Program-made: the position numbers and the translations under genes
Assembly: GCF_003853645.1 (NCBI RefSeq)
Contig: NZ_QTPO01000004.1
Coordinates: 1-64,000 of the forward strand
Reading direction: 5' to 3'
Source of the DNA: Burkholderia sp. Bp9143
GTDB taxonomy: Bacteria > Pseudomonadota > Gammaproteobacteria > Burkholderiales > Burkholderiaceae
Length of the DNA stretch: 64,000 bases
Shown: positions 42,586 to 51,817 of the stretch, piece after piece
Numbering within the stretch: position 1 is the first letter of the stretch
How the letters are laid out: every line of letters begins with the position of its first letter
Notes under the pieces: model-generated
Databases searched by the model: none
What the model was told of the DNA's origin: nothing
What the model saw: only the letters and a program-made list of their open reading frames with translations

Positions 42586-43980
42586 TCATCTCCGTTGGAA
42601 ATCGGGCGACACGAGCAGCAGCGCGAGCGACGTGGTCGCGCTTTCGGCACGGGACAATGCAGTCGCCGTCGGTGCGCTCAGCGAGCCGGCCAGCAGCGTA
42701 TTGCCGAGCGTGCGTGGATCGAGCCGGTCGCCCGTGCGTGCGGCAAACCGCTGCGCGATCTCGACGCGGCGCACCAGCGCGTCGGGCGCGGCCCAGCTCG
42801 CGGCGACGTCGTCGAAGCCGGCCGGCGATCCGGGCCGCCACACCGGCTGGCCGAGTTGCGCGAGCAGCGGCGCGGCCTTCAGGTCGCCCGCGTCGCGCCA
42901 GCCGAGCCCGCGCAGCGACGACACGGCCCACTCCCACGGCGTCTTGAACTTGCGATTGACCGGGGACCAGGCGTCGGGCGCATCGACCAGCGCGCGATAG
43001 ACGGTCGGCAAGTCGCCGCCGCTCGTCTCGAATGCGCGGGCGAGCCGGTCGGTGAGCGCGGGCGGCGGATTGTCGGCGACGAAATGACGGGCGAGCTGGA
43101 ACGCGATATGCCGGGCCGTCGCCGGCGCACGCGCCAGGTCGCTCAGGATCGCGCGCGCCTGTGCTTCGCCCGGCTGGTCGTAAGTGCGGCCCATCACCGT
43201 TCGCGCGCCCGGTTCGTGCAGTTTCGGGCGGAACACGAACGCGCCGGGCGCCGCATCGCCGGGCTGCGGTCCGCGTCCACCGGCAATGCTCCAGCCGGTC
43301 AGCGCACGCGCGAATTCCGTCACGTCCGCTTGCGTATAGTCGGTGCGTACCCCAAGCGTGTGCAGTTCCATGATTTCGCGCGCGAGGTTCTCGTTGAGGC
43401 CGCGCCGCGCCGCCGGATTGCGAGCTTCGGCGCGCAGCGCGGCCGGACTGTCCGGGCCGACCGAGCGCGCCTGGTCGAGGAACAGTTGCATCGCGGGATG
43501 CTGCTCGACCGCAACGAGCATGTCCTCGAAGCGGCCCAGCACGTGCGGGCGGATCGCATCGCGCTCGAATGCGCCCGCATACGCGGCGACCTGCCCCTTG
43601 TCGACCGACACCGCGAAATGGTTCGCCCAGAAATGCACGAGACGCTCGACGAACGGCGCGGGCGTGGCGAGCGCGCTGTTCAGCCGCGCGGCGACCGCGC
43701 TGCGATACGCGTCGTAGCCGTCGCGACGGATCGACTGCGCGGTCGCGCGCTTTGCGGCCGCGTCGTCACTCGTCATCGCGTTGCGGGTATTCGCGAACCG
43801 GGTTGCGAGCGTGACCGCGTCCGGTTCGGCTGCCCATGCGGCGGGACGCGCGTCGTAACGGTCGAACTGGGCGACCAGCGCGGCCTTCGGATCGGCCGGT
43901 GGCGCTTCGTCGGCCCGCGCGCCGAGACCGAAACGGTTCAGCGCGATGGCGGCCGGTGAGATGTCGTTCGGATGGTCCAT
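42586..43980 (-). CDS. DUF1800 family protein
   Basis: A 464-residue protein with the DUF1800 arrangement (HFWANHFAVSVDKGQVAAYAGAFERDAIRPHVLGRF, NENLAREIMELHTLGVRTDYTQADVTEFARALTGW, LARHFVADNPPPALTDRLARAF). No signal peptide is visible. The gene precedes DUF1501 with essentially no gap, so the two are an operon. Function unknown; the pair may act on a sulfated or phosphorylated envelope or extracellular polymer, but that is a guess. Confidence 0.88.
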   Translation of the reverse strand: MDHPNDISPAAIALNRFGLGARADEAPPADPKAALVAQFDRYDARPAAWAAEPDAVTLATRFANTRNAMTSDDAAAKRATAQSIRRDGYDAYRSAVAARLNSALATPAPFVERLVHFWANHFAVSVDKGQVAAYAGAFERDAIRPHVLGRFEDMLVAVEQHPAMQLFLDQARSVGPDSPAALRAEARNPAARRGLNENLAREIMELHTLGVRTDYTQADVTEFARALTGWSIAGGRGPQPGDAAPGAFVFRPKLHEPGARTVMGRTYDQPGEAQARAILSDLARAPATARHIAFQLARHFVADNPPPALTDRLARAFETSGGDLPTVYRALVDAPDAWSPVNRKFKTPWEWAVSSLRGLGWRDAGDLKAAPLLAQLGQPVWRPGSPAGFDDVAASWAAPDALVRRVEIAQRFAARTGDRLDPRTLGNTLLAGSLSAPTATALSRAESATTSLALLLVSPDFQRR

Positions 43981-44083
43981 GACGGGGGCTCTCGCGTTGC
44001 GTACCCCTGTTTAACGGGGGCCGGCGGGAAATCCGTCGCGGGATCGGCAAAATATTTTGGGTTCGGCGCGGGGAAGTCAGCGC

Positions 44084-44289
44084 ATGTGGCTTGCAGCCGT
44101 CGCCATTGCACAAGAAAAGCAGATCGCCGCGTTCGATGTGCCGGCGAGTGAAAACAAGTACGCGCAGCATTACGTGCTCGAGGTCGGCGATATGCCCGGG
44201 CACAAGCTGCGGCTATACGAGTTGGTCCGCAGCTACGGTGGCAAGGACCCGACCACCAAACCGAGTTCGAATACGGGTTCGAGAAGTAG
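44084..44289 (+). pseudogene. Truncated and frameshifted hypothetical protein
   Basis: An open frame reads MWLAAVAIAQEKQIAAFDVPASENKYAQHYVLEVGDMPGHKLRLYELVRSYGGKDPTT. After AAACC the natural-looking end EFEYGFEK-stop appears in another frame (44263-44289). The protein therefore seems to have lost its N-terminus and suffered a one-base frameshift near 44262. No family recognised. It precedes a convergent GNAT gene. Confidence 0.5.
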
Positions 44290-44300
44290 CCGGGACGTTG

Positions 44301-45146
44301 TTAGCCCAACTCGAACGACGTCACCCCAAACACGCGATCGATCGCGATCGCGGGCGCTTCCTTCGTGTACATCCGCGCGGTCTCGAAGACGCTCGACATG
44401 CCGTGCCGTTCCGCCAGCGCGACGGCCGCGGGATTCGTTTCAGGCACGTCGAGCACGATCACCTCGCCGGGCATGCGCGACGCCAGCGCACGAAACAGCC
44501 CCGTGGCGACACCAGCATCATCGGCGAAGAGCGGGCCGATCTTGCAACCCGTCTCGCAGCGGCGCACGACACCATATCCGGCGACACGGCCGGCGTCGAC
44601 TGTGGCGAGTGCAACCGCATCCGGCTGCGCGATCCACGCGGAGACGAAACGCTCGCGCGGTGCGGGAAAACACTGGCGATCGTACGCAAGCAACTGCTCG
44701 AACGGTATATCGGCTGCCGCCGCCACGTGCGCGCACCCGATGCCGTCCACGCGCCCCTGATAGCGGATGTTGCGATACGCGAGCCGGAACCCGGACTTCC
44801 GGTAGTTCGCCTGCTGGGCCACGACACCGTCGAGACCGACGTTGCGGTCTCCGAGGTAACGCATGCCGTGCTGCCAGATTCGCATCCCGAAGCCTTTCCC
44901 ACGAAACCCGGGTTTGACGATATAGAGGCCGATGAAGCCGAAGCGTTCGTCATAAGCGACGGCGGATATGCACGCGACCGGCTCACCGCGCACAATCCCG
45001 ACGAAGAAGCCGGCAGGGTCCGCTTCCCTGAAACAGTCGGGATCATGCCGGCCGGGGTTCCACCCTTCCGCGGCCGCCCATTCCACCGACATGGCCATGT
45101 CGTCGGCCGACATGGTGCGCACGATAAAGTCTTCGCTTCGATCCAT
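44301..45146 (-). CDS. GNAT-family acetyltransferase (YitH-like)
   Basis: A 281-residue protein with an N-terminal GNAT domain (AVAYDERFGFIGLYIVKPGFRGKGFGMRIW, acetyl-CoA P-loop at RGKGFG) and a second degenerate GNAT-like domain (VAGYGVVRRCETGCKIGPLFADDAGVATGLFRAL) as in YitH/DUF1248-type proteins. Acceptor substrate unknown. ATG at 45146 chosen because MDRSEDFIVRTMSADDM begins the first strand; the upstream frame is not conserved-looking. Confidence 0.85.
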   Translation of the reverse strand: MDRSEDFIVRTMSADDMAMSVEWAAAEGWNPGRHDPDCFREADPAGFFVGIVRGEPVACISAVAYDERFGFIGLYIVKPGFRGKGFGMRIWQHGMRYLGDRNVGLDGVVAQQANYRKSGFRLAYRNIRYQGRVDGIGCAHVAAAADIPFEQLLAYDRQCFPAPRERFVSAWIAQPDAVALATVDAGRVAGYGVVRRCETGCKIGPLFADDAGVATGLFRALASRMPGEVIVLDVPETNPAAVALAERHGMSSVFETARMYTKEAPAIAIDRVFGVTSFELG

Positions 45147-45427
45147 GGTTCGCCCCTGTCGCGGCGCTCGAGATTGCCGCCTCGCGTTGCGGTGAATACA
45201 TCGGGGAGACGCTAACGACCGGGCCATCATAATCCCGGAGGCCGATATCAGTGTAGACGGTCATTCCGTGCCGTCGCTGGGGCACACGTTGTCGGTCGAA
45301 GCGGACGGCCACGCAGCGATCTCCGCGAAGCTGCTCCGGACAATCGGGTCAGGCCGTCGGCCGCCTTCGACTATCCGAACAGGCGCCAGCGGATTGGCGA
45401 ACCCGGGGTGTCGTCACGCGCCGCTGC

Positions 45428-45931
45428 CTACTGGTTCCCCGCCGCCCCCTGCTGCTTCTGCAGTCTCGCCGGCAATCGCCAGTTCCCGCTACGCCGCAGC
45501 CCGTCGACGAACTTCGCGCGCTCATCCGGCGTCAGCGTGGCCGCGAAATCGACGACACTGCGCTCGACCTGCCCGCGCAATGCACTGTCCGCCGCCCGCG
45601 TCCGATCGAGCGCAGCGTCGATCGCCGCACGATCGAGTTGCGGCGCCGCCAGCAGATCCAGCACCGTGATCCGCCCGTCACGTCCTTCACGCGCGAAATC
45701 CCGACCGTCCTTGCGTGCCGCCTTCAGCGCCGCCGTGAATTCCTGCTGACGCGCATCGGACAATTCGTCCGCGGCGAACCGCAACGCCGTACGCTGTCCG
45801 CGCATCCCGGTCCCATGCGGATCGCGATGCGTCGAGAACCACTGATACGCGCCGCCGCCGATCGCGCCGAGCATGAACACGTTCAGCACGACGGACCCGA
45901 CGAGAATGAATTTCCAGCCGCGTTCGCTCAC
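45428..45931 (-). CDS. Periplasmic heavy-metal sensor-like protein (CpxP/ZraP fold)
   Basis: A 167-residue protein with one N-terminal transmembrane segment (FILVGSVVLNVFMLGAIGGGAY) followed by a helical domain with the repeated LTPDERAKF-type motif (TLTPDERAKFVDGL) common to CpxP/Spy/metal-sensor proteins. The start GTG overlaps the preceding stop as GTGA, so it is translationally coupled to the anti-sigma-like gene upstream. It is the last of three coupled genes starting with an ECF sigma factor, so it probably senses envelope or metal stress for that system. Confidence 0.8.
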   Translation of the reverse strand: MSERGWKFILVGSVVLNVFMLGAIGGGAYQWFSTHRDPHGTGMRGQRTALRFAADELSDARQQEFTAALKAARKDGRDFAREGRDGRITVLDLLAAPQLDRAAIDAALDRTRAADSALRGQVERSVVDFAATLTPDERAKFVDGLRRSGNWRLPARLQKQQGAAGNQ

Positions 45932-46347
45932 TCGTCGCCTCCGTCGATGCTCGGGCCGCCGAACGTCGTCGTCAGGTAGCCCGGTTCGTGTTGCGCGATC
46001 GGCGCGCCGCCGAGCATCAGCATCGACACCGCCACCGCGCCCGCCAGCGCGCCGGCCAGCCCGACGCCCGCGAACGCCGCGCCCGACCACCACACCTTTC
46101 CCCGGCGCCGCGCACGTTGCGGCGCAGGCGCCGACGCGACGATGCGTTCGACGAGCGCCGGCGCGGGCGGCGCGACCGTGTCCCGCATGAGCCATGCATC
46201 GAGCTCAGCGGCATCGTCGAGCGCCTCCAGCGCGTCGCGCGGATGCGCTTGCGCCCACGCTTCAGCCGCCGCGCGTTCGTCTTGCGGCCAGCGCCGCGCA
46301 TCCGAGCCGTACGCGGCGACGATGGTACGGAATCGTTCGGGTGTCAT
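45928..46347 (-). CDS. Anti-sigma factor-like membrane protein
   Basis: A 139-residue protein with an acidic, helical N-terminal part (TPERFRTIVAAYGSDARRWPQDERAAAEAWAQ) and one transmembrane segment (GAAFAGVGLAGALAGAVAVSMLML). This is the layout of single-pass anti-sigma factors. Its ATG overlaps the sigma factor stop (ATGA), and its stop overlaps the next gene. It likely holds the sigma factor at the membrane; I cannot place the exact binding motif. Confidence 0.78.
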   Translation of the reverse strand: MTPERFRTIVAAYGSDARRWPQDERAAAEAWAQAHPRDALEALDDAAELDAWLMRDTVAPPAPALVERIVASAPAPQRARRRGKVWWSGAAFAGVGLAGALAGAVAVSMLMLGGAPIAQHEPGYLTTTFGGPSIDGGDE

Positions 46348-46922
46348 CGCTTGTCCTCGCTAGGTGGGTCGCCGGCCAGTTGCGCGCGCAGGTTGCGCCT
46401 CGCCCGCGCGAGCAGGCTCTCCAGTGCATCGACGGTGATGCCCATCAGGTTGGCCGCTTCAATGTTGGACATGTCCTGATAGTACTGGAGCACGAGCGCT
46501 TCCCGCTGCCTGGGCGGCAACGCGGCGAGCGCCTCGCGCACGCGCGCGTCGCGCGAGCGCGACTCCGCATGCGCAGCCGGCTCGGGTTGCGGGTCGGGCA
46601 CGTCGGGCAACGCGTCGACCGTCTCCTCGCGTCGCCCGCGCAAGCGGTCGTAGCACAGGTTCAGCACGACGCGATGCAGCCAGGTGTCGAAGCGCGCTTC
46701 GCCGTCCCGCCAGCGCGGCGCGTGATGCCAGATCCGCAGGAAGGTTTCCTGCGCGACGTCTTCGGCTTCGGTCCGGTCGCCGAGCATGCGCGTCGCGAGC
46801 GCGAGCAAGCGCGGCAGCTTGCGTGCGACGAGCACGCGCACGGCCGACGTGTCGCGTGCGCCGACCCGCGCGACGAGTTCCGCGTCCGGATCGGCGTCGC
46901 TCAACGCGGGTTGCTCCGCCAT
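46344..46922 (-). CDS. ECF-type RNA polymerase sigma factor
   Basis: A 192-residue group 4 sigma factor. Region 2 is ARKLPRLLALATRMLGDRTEAEDVAQETFLRIWHHAP; region 4 is ALAALPPRQREALVLQYYQDMSNIEAANLMGITVDALESLLARARRNLRAQL. It lacks regions 1 and 3. The ATG at 46922 gives a normal length, but the frame is open to 47108 and starts there cannot be ruled out (a Met with AGGA five bases upstream lies at 47108). It heads the sigma / anti-sigma / sensor operon. Confidence 0.9.
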   Translation of the reverse strand: MAEQPALSDADPDAELVARVGARDTSAVRVLVARKLPRLLALATRMLGDRTEAEDVAQETFLRIWHHAPRWRDGEARFDTWLHRVVLNLCYDRLRGRREETVDALPDVPDPQPEPAAHAESRSRDARVREALAALPPRQREALVLQYYQDMSNIEAANLMGITVDALESLLARARRNLRAQLAGDPPSEDKR

Positions 46923-47142
46923 GCGCGGTGCGAACGCCGCATGCTGCCGGCGGGTGTGCCCGCCGTCCGGCTCAAGCTCATCGTCGTGCTCTCCTTGCAT
47001 GCGTCGGGCCGGCGCCGCACGGCGCCATGGCGGCGCGTCGACAGCGCATCGCGCGCCGCGCCCGGGATCTGCGCGGTCGGTTTCGTCGACATCCGGCTCG
47101 AACGGCATATCGATCCTGTCGGTCGCAAGCCGGCCGGCGCGA

Positions 47143-47256
47143 TCAATATACGACGACCGGCGCGGGCCGGTAATACACCGGGCGTGCCGGCACCACAACG
47201 CAGCCGGCCAGCACGACGGCCGCGACTGCCAGGATCACGAGGGTTCGAAATGGCAT
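47143..47256 (-). CDS. 37-residue lipoprotein
   Basis: A tiny open frame: MPFRTLVILAVAAVVLAGC, lipobox LAGC with lipidation at C19, then VVVPARPVYYRPAPVVVY and stop. The mature peptide is only 19 residues, tyrosine/proline-rich. It lies between the sigma factor (possible start 47108) and a WXXGXW-repeat gene. Similar very short lipoproteins occur in Burkholderia; function unknown. It is too short for standard gene finders. Confidence 0.6.
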   Translation of the reverse strand: MPFRTLVILAVAAVVLAGCVVVPARPVYYRPAPVVVY

Positions 47257-47325
47257 GGCTCGACTGATGAGGTTGTGTGAAAGTCCCGCCGCACGGGCGC
47301 TGCGCGCCGCGCGGCACCCAGCGCG

Positions 47326-47625
47326 TCACGCCCAGTGACCCGGCACCCAGCGCCAGTTCGGGCCGCGTGCGGCCCAGTGCCCGGGCACCCAGTGATAGCC
47401 GGCACGCACTACCTGCCAGTGCCCGGGAATCCACACGTAGCGGCCCTGCCGCCAGTGCCAGTGGCCCTGGTCCCACACGTAGCCCGCGCGCGGCGCCGGC
47501 ATCACTTCGACGCGCTGCGGTGGCGGTGCGACCGGCGCGACGATGACGGCCTGCGCGAATGCGGCGGACGTCGCCAGCGCGGCCACGCAGCCCGTGGCAA
47601 ACCGTAATGAAATGGAAAGTTTCAT
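47326..47625 (-). CDS. WXXGXW-repeat exported protein
   Basis: A 99-residue protein with a signal peptide (ISLRFATGCVAALATSAAFAQ, cleaved after AFA) and five WxxGHW-type repeats (YVWDQGHWHW, YVWIPGHW, YHWVPGHW, WRWVPGHW). Related to the small protein at 41135-41353 but without a lipobox. Function unknown; an envelope or surface role is likely. It may be co-expressed with the sigma factor operon 3-prime to it. Confidence 0.83.
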   Translation of the reverse strand: MKLSISLRFATGCVAALATSAAFAQAVIVAPVAPPPQRVEVMPAPRAGYVWDQGHWHWRQGRYVWIPGHWQVVRAGYHWVPGHWAARGPNWRWVPGHWA

Positions 47626-47921
47626 GCAAGACTCCGAAGCATCGTTTCCCGGCCGGAAGTGGCCGTTCGTTCGTTAAACGACGCATGCGGAAAAATCCGT
47701 CGCGACACACGCAAATAAATGTCTGGCGCGCCGGCAACGCCGCACACGCCCATCGCCGCATCGGGCCCGTGCGTTGATGACCGTCTGTCACAACCCGGCA
47801 AAACTGCGCTTCGACAATGCGTGTCACCGGGATCCCGCTCGTTTCCGGCCCATGCCCCGGAAGCGCTCGCGCACGGCCGGGCGGCTCCGCATTTCGCGTG
47901 TCACTCAACGAAAATCCGATC

Positions 47922-49607
47922 ATGTCGAACCAGGACAACTTCCCCGCCGAATCGAACGAGCCGGCCGCTGCCGTATCGCGTCGCGGCTTCCTGAAACTGG
48001 CCGGCGTCTCCGGCCTCGCCACCGCCGCGGGCGGGCTCGCGGCCGCCCGTGCCGCCGCATCGAACCCGGACGGCACACCCGAACAGGTGCACCTGACGTG
48101 GGGCAGTGACCCGACGTCGGAAGTCGCGATCTCGTGGGCGTCGCTCGCGCCGGCCGTCAATCCGCGTGCGCGGATCGTCGCCGACGGCGAACCGGCACGC
48201 ACCGTGCACGGCGTGCAGCGCCTTTACACCGACGGCCTGAACGGCGAAACCGTGTTCACGTACCACGCACGCGTGCACGGCCTGAAACCGAACACGCGCT
48301 ATCGCTACGAACTCACGGCCGACAACGACAGCAACGCCGCGCAGCCGTTTGCCGCGACCTTCACGACCGCGCCGCGCGGACGCGCACCGTTCCGCTTCAC
48401 GAGCTATGGCGACCTCGCGACGCCGAACGGCGCGTGGGTTCTGTCGTCGCCGCAAAGCCGCTTCGCGGTGCAGGCCGTCGAGCAGTTCCAGCCGCTGTTC
48501 CACCTGCTGAACGGCGACCTCTGCTACGCGAACCTGAACCCCGCGCATCAGCCGGAGGTGTGGCGCGACTTCGGCAACAACAACCAGACGTCGGCCGCGA
48601 ACCGCCCGTGGATGCCCTGCCCGGGCAATCACGAGATCGAATTCAACAACGGCCCGCAGGGGCTCGACTCGTATCTCGCGCGCTATACGCTGCCCGAGAA
48701 TGGCACGCGCTTTCCGGGCCGTTGGTACAGCTTCCGCGTGAGCTCGGTGCTGTTCATCTCGCTCGACGCCGACGACGTCGTGTACCAGGATGCGGCCGCG
48801 TTCGTCGGCGGCCCCGCTCCGCTGGTGCCGGCCGCGAGCACCGGCCACGCACCGATCGAACCGGGCACGTCGTTCTACGTGCGCGGCTACAGCAACGGCG
48901 AGCAGACGCGCTGGCTCGAGCACACGCTGCGTCACGCGTCGCACGATGACGACATCGACTGGATCGTCGTGCAGATGCACCAGGACGCGCTGAGCTCGTC
49001 GAAGACGGGCAACGGCTCGGACAAGGGCATCCGCGAGGCTTGGCTGCCGCTGTTCGACCGTTACGGCGTCGACCTCGTGCTGTGCGGTCACGATCACGAT
49101 TACGAGCGCAGCTACCCGGTGCGCGGCTGCAATCACCGCGCGGGCGTCGATGCATCGACCGGCGAAGTCGTCGAGACGCTGCAGCCGCGTCCGGTCGGGA
49201 CGACCGATCCCGACCGCACGTCGTTCGACACGAGCCACGGCACGATCCACCTGATCCTCGGCGGCGGCGGCACCAGCGCGCCGCTCGACGTGTACGGCGA
49301 GAACCCGGCGACCGGCTATGCGCAGGCGAAGGTCTTCACGAAGCCGAACCGGCCGGTGCCGGGCGCGACGGCGAACACGTTCGTGCGCAAGCCGGCCGAT
49401 GCGCTGGAGGATGCGATCTGGTCCGCGCGCCGCGATACGGGCACGGGCTACGGGATCGCCGTGTTCGACCACGATCCGGGCAAGCCGGGCGGCCACACGA
49501 CGATCACGATGCGCTACTACCACGCGCCGGGCGCGGATCAGCATCCGACCGCGCAGTACGAGTTGTTCGAGACGATCGAGCTGAGCAAGAAGCGCGGCGA
49601 GCGCTGA
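47922..49607 (+). CDS. Purple acid phosphatase-like metallophosphoesterase, Tat-exported
   Basis: A 561-residue enzyme. Tat signal at residues about 18-35 (SRRGFLKLAGVSGLATAAGG), then a fibronectin III-like domain (VHLTWGSDPTSEVAISWAS), then the phosphoesterase domain with GDLCYAN, PGNHEIEF, QMHQDA and CGHDHDYERSYP, which supply the dimetal ligands. PAPs are tartrate-resistant acid phosphatases with broad phosphomonoester activity. The domain order is that of PAP (N-terminal FnIII). ATG at 47922 preferred; an earlier in-frame Met exists but has no signal function. Confidence 0.9.
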   Translation: MSNQDNFPAESNEPAAAVSRRGFLKLAGVSGLATAAGGLAAARAAASNPDGTPEQVHLTWGSDPTSEVAISWASLAPAVNPRARIVADGEPARTVHGVQRLYTDGLNGETVFTYHARVHGLKPNTRYRYELTADNDSNAAQPFAATFTTAPRGRAPFRFTSYGDLATPNGAWVLSSPQSRFAVQAVEQFQPLFHLLNGDLCYANLNPAHQPEVWRDFGNNNQTSAANRPWMPCPGNHEIEFNNGPQGLDSYLARYTLPENGTRFPGRWYSFRVSSVLFISLDADDVVYQDAAAFVGGPAPLVPAASTGHAPIEPGTSFYVRGYSNGEQTRWLEHTLRHASHDDDIDWIVVQMHQDALSSSKTGNGSDKGIREAWLPLFDRYGVDLVLCGHDHDYERSYPVRGCNHRAGVDASTGEVVETLQPRPVGTTDPDRTSFDTSHGTIHLILGGGGTSAPLDVYGENPATGYAQAKVFTKPNRPVPGATANTFVRKPADALEDAIWSARRDTGTGYGIAVFDHDPGKPGGHTTITMRYYHAPGADQHPTAQYELFETIELSKKRGER

Positions 49608-49612
49608 TGCGG

Positions 49613-49650
49613 CGGCCGCCCGCGGCGCGTGATCGCGCGGCGGGCGGCCG
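49613..49650 (+). terminator. Hairpin after the phosphatase gene
   Basis: Arms of eleven bases (49613-49623 and 49640-49650, CGGCCGCCCGC / GCGGGCGGCCG) with a 16-base loop, six bases after the phosphatase stop. No T-tract follows, so it may stabilise the 3-prime end rather than terminate alone. Confidence 0.4.
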
Positions 49651-49801
49651 GGGCTGGCTCGTGCCGGACATCGCGCGCCATCCGTCTACGGATACAGCGA
49701 ATACGTGACGGTCCGCGTCGCGCGGATCGGCTGCGCCTGTTCGTCCGCCGCGCATTGCGTGCACATCGGCGCGCCGGTTTCCACCGCGAGCCGCGTTGCC
49801 T

Positions 49802-50434
49802 CTAGCTTCGCGATTCCAGCGCGATACGCACGGCCAGTCCGGCCAGCACGGTCCCCATCAACCAGCGCTGCACCCGTGCCCAGACCGGCCGATCGGCAAG
49901 GAACCCCGCGATCGAGCCGGCCATGCTCGCGATCAGCGCATTGACGCTGACGCTGACCGCGATCTGCACGCAACCCAGTGCCAGCGATTGCGCGAGCACG
50001 CTGCCGTGCTCCGGCGAAATGAACTGCGGCAGCAGCGACAGGTACATCACCGCGATCTTCGGGTTCGCTAGGTTGGTCACGAAGCCCATCGTGAAGAGCC
50101 GTGCGCCGCTGTCGTGCGGCAGTTGCCGCACCTGAAACGCGGAGCGGCCGCCCGGCTTGAGCGCCTGCCACGCGAGATACGCCAGGTACAGCGCGCCGGC
50201 GAAACGCAGCACGTCATACGCGTACGGCACGGTCAGCACCATCGCGGTAAGGCCGAATGCCGCGCAGAACATGTAGAACACGAACCCCAGCGCGACGCCG
50301 CCGAGCGACACCAGCCCCGCGCGGCGGCCCTGGCAGATCGAGCGGGAGATCAGGTAGATCATGTTCGGGCCGGGCGTCAGGACCATGCCGAGCGATACGA
50401 GTCCGAAAGCAATCAGGGTGGGCAAGGCCGGCAC
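49802..50434 (-). CDS. LysE/RhtB-family exporter
   Basis: A 210-residue inner-membrane protein with about six helices and the family's opening LIAFGLVSLGMVLTPGPNMIYLISRSICQGRRAGLVS (GPN motif). It exports amino acids or homoserine lactones in known members. The start is GTG (VPALPT) because AAGGAG stands six bases upstream; the longer frame to 50479 has no such site. It is convergent on the phosphatase gene and divergent from the LysR below? No: the LysR (50574-51470) is on the same strand upstream. Confidence 0.86.
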   Translation of the reverse strand: MPALPTLIAFGLVSLGMVLTPGPNMIYLISRSICQGRRAGLVSLGGVALGFVFYMFCAAFGLTAMVLTVPYAYDVLRFAGALYLAYLAWQALKPGGRSAFQVRQLPHDSGARLFTMGFVTNLANPKIAVMYLSLLPQFISPEHGSVLAQSLALGCVQIAVSVSVNALIASMAGSIAGFLADRPVWARVQRWLMGTVLAGLAVRIALESRS

Positions 50435-50573
50435 GATGGTCTCCTTCAGGGCAGTGAATTCAGGGCGAGTGTCGAACAATGTATTGCATGTCGACGGCTA
50501 TCGGCATGAATAAATTGCAAGTCGCCCATGAGCGCGCTTCATCACTTCATCGCCTCATTGCCCCGCCGGCCCG

Positions 50574-51470
50574 CTACTTTCCGTTTTTCGCCCGCGCCGG
50601 AATCGCCTTCCCCGCCTTCGCGCGCCGTGCGTCGACCAGCTTCACGAATGCGTCGGCGACCGCGTTGCCCGTCGCGTTCCACGACAGCCGCACGGAACGG
50701 TGCAGCCTGGGCGACAGCTCCAGCACCCGGCCGCCGAACCGCGTGTAGGTGAGCGTGATGCGCGGGACGATCGACACGCCCATTCCCGCCTCCGCCATCG
50801 ACAGAATGGTGCGCATCTCGACCACGTTGAACGCGGCGCGAAGCGACGCACCGTTGCGCGCGAAGTAATCCGCGATGACCGGCCCGCACCCCGCCTTCGA
50901 GAAAATGAACGGCATCGTGGACAACCGTTTCGCCGACACGCTCTTGCGACCGTCGAACATGCCGTCCGCCGCGACCGCGACGAAATCCTCGTCGAGCAGC
51001 GGCAGGTTGTTCGCGAAAGTCTTCGTGCCGGCGACCACGCCGATGTCGGCGGTGCCGTCATCGAGCCACCCTTCGACTTCCGCGTCCGTGCCTTCGAGCA
51101 GCACCGCCGTCACGCCCTCGTGCGCCGCCTTCAACGCTTCGAGCGCGGGTACGACGAACGCGAGCGAAACGCTCGGCAGCGACGCCACCACCAGCCGACC
51201 TTCGAGCTTGCCGCGCGACAGGCCGAACTGCTGGCGCAGCGTCTGTGCCTCGCGAACGACGTTCTGCACGTACGGCCACAGGCGTTCGCCGGCAGCGGTC
51301 AGGACGACCGGCTGGCGGTCGCGCAACAGCAGCTTGACCTCGGTGATGTCCTCCAGTTCGGTCAGCGCATGGCTGATCGCGGATTGACTGCGACTGAGCC
51401 GGTCGGCCGCGGCCGTCAGCGAGCCGAGTTCGACTACCGCGGCCAGGGCCTGCAACTGCGCAAGCGTCAT
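50574..51470 (-). CDS. LysR-family regulator
   Basis: A 298-residue LysR protein: HTH about residues 16-37 (GSLTAAADRLSRSQSAISHALTELE), effector domain after about 90. It is divergent from a TauE-type transporter gene (51818) with 347 bases between, so it may control that gene; it also lies upstream of the LysE exporter on the same strand. The effector is unknown. Confidence 0.9.
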   Translation of the reverse strand: MTLAQLQALAAVVELGSLTAAADRLSRSQSAISHALTELEDITEVKLLLRDRQPVVLTAAGERLWPYVQNVVREAQTLRQQFGLSRGKLEGRLVVASLPSVSLAFVVPALEALKAAHEGVTAVLLEGTDAEVEGWLDDGTADIGVVAGTKTFANNLPLLDEDFVAVAADGMFDGRKSVSAKRLSTMPFIFSKAGCGPVIADYFARNGASLRAAFNVVEMRTILSMAEAGMGVSIVPRITLTYTRFGGRVLELSPRLHRSVRLSWNATGNAVADAFVKLVDARRAKAGKAIPARAKNGK

Positions 51471-51817
51471 CTCGCCTCCTTGTTTCGGTGCATGTATTTT
51501 TCACATGATAGAGCGACACATCATGAATTGTATTGAACCGTGCCAACGATCTTCGATGGCGCACGATCCCGTGGCCGCGCCCGATGGCCCGCGCCGCGCT
51601 CGGGTAAGATTCAGCCTCGAACCGTGTCGAATACCGTCGCCGGGCATGCGCAGGCAGGCACCGGCGCGTCGGCGCCTGCCTGTCGAGCACCGACGGCGGA
51701 CGTTGCAACCGGACGACCGGTCCGACCCACTACCAAACAACGGCGTGCGTCATCGCACGCACCGGCAACGGGTGCCGTCGTCCGCTCCGCCGCCGCTTTT
51801 GTCTCGACCTGCTCGTG
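51471..51817. other. Divergent promoter region, LysR and TauE/SafE genes
   Basis: About 350 bases with no gene. LysR sites (T-N11-A) are probable but I could not single one out; the most AT-rich part is 51484-51540, close to the LysR start. Confidence 0.45.
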
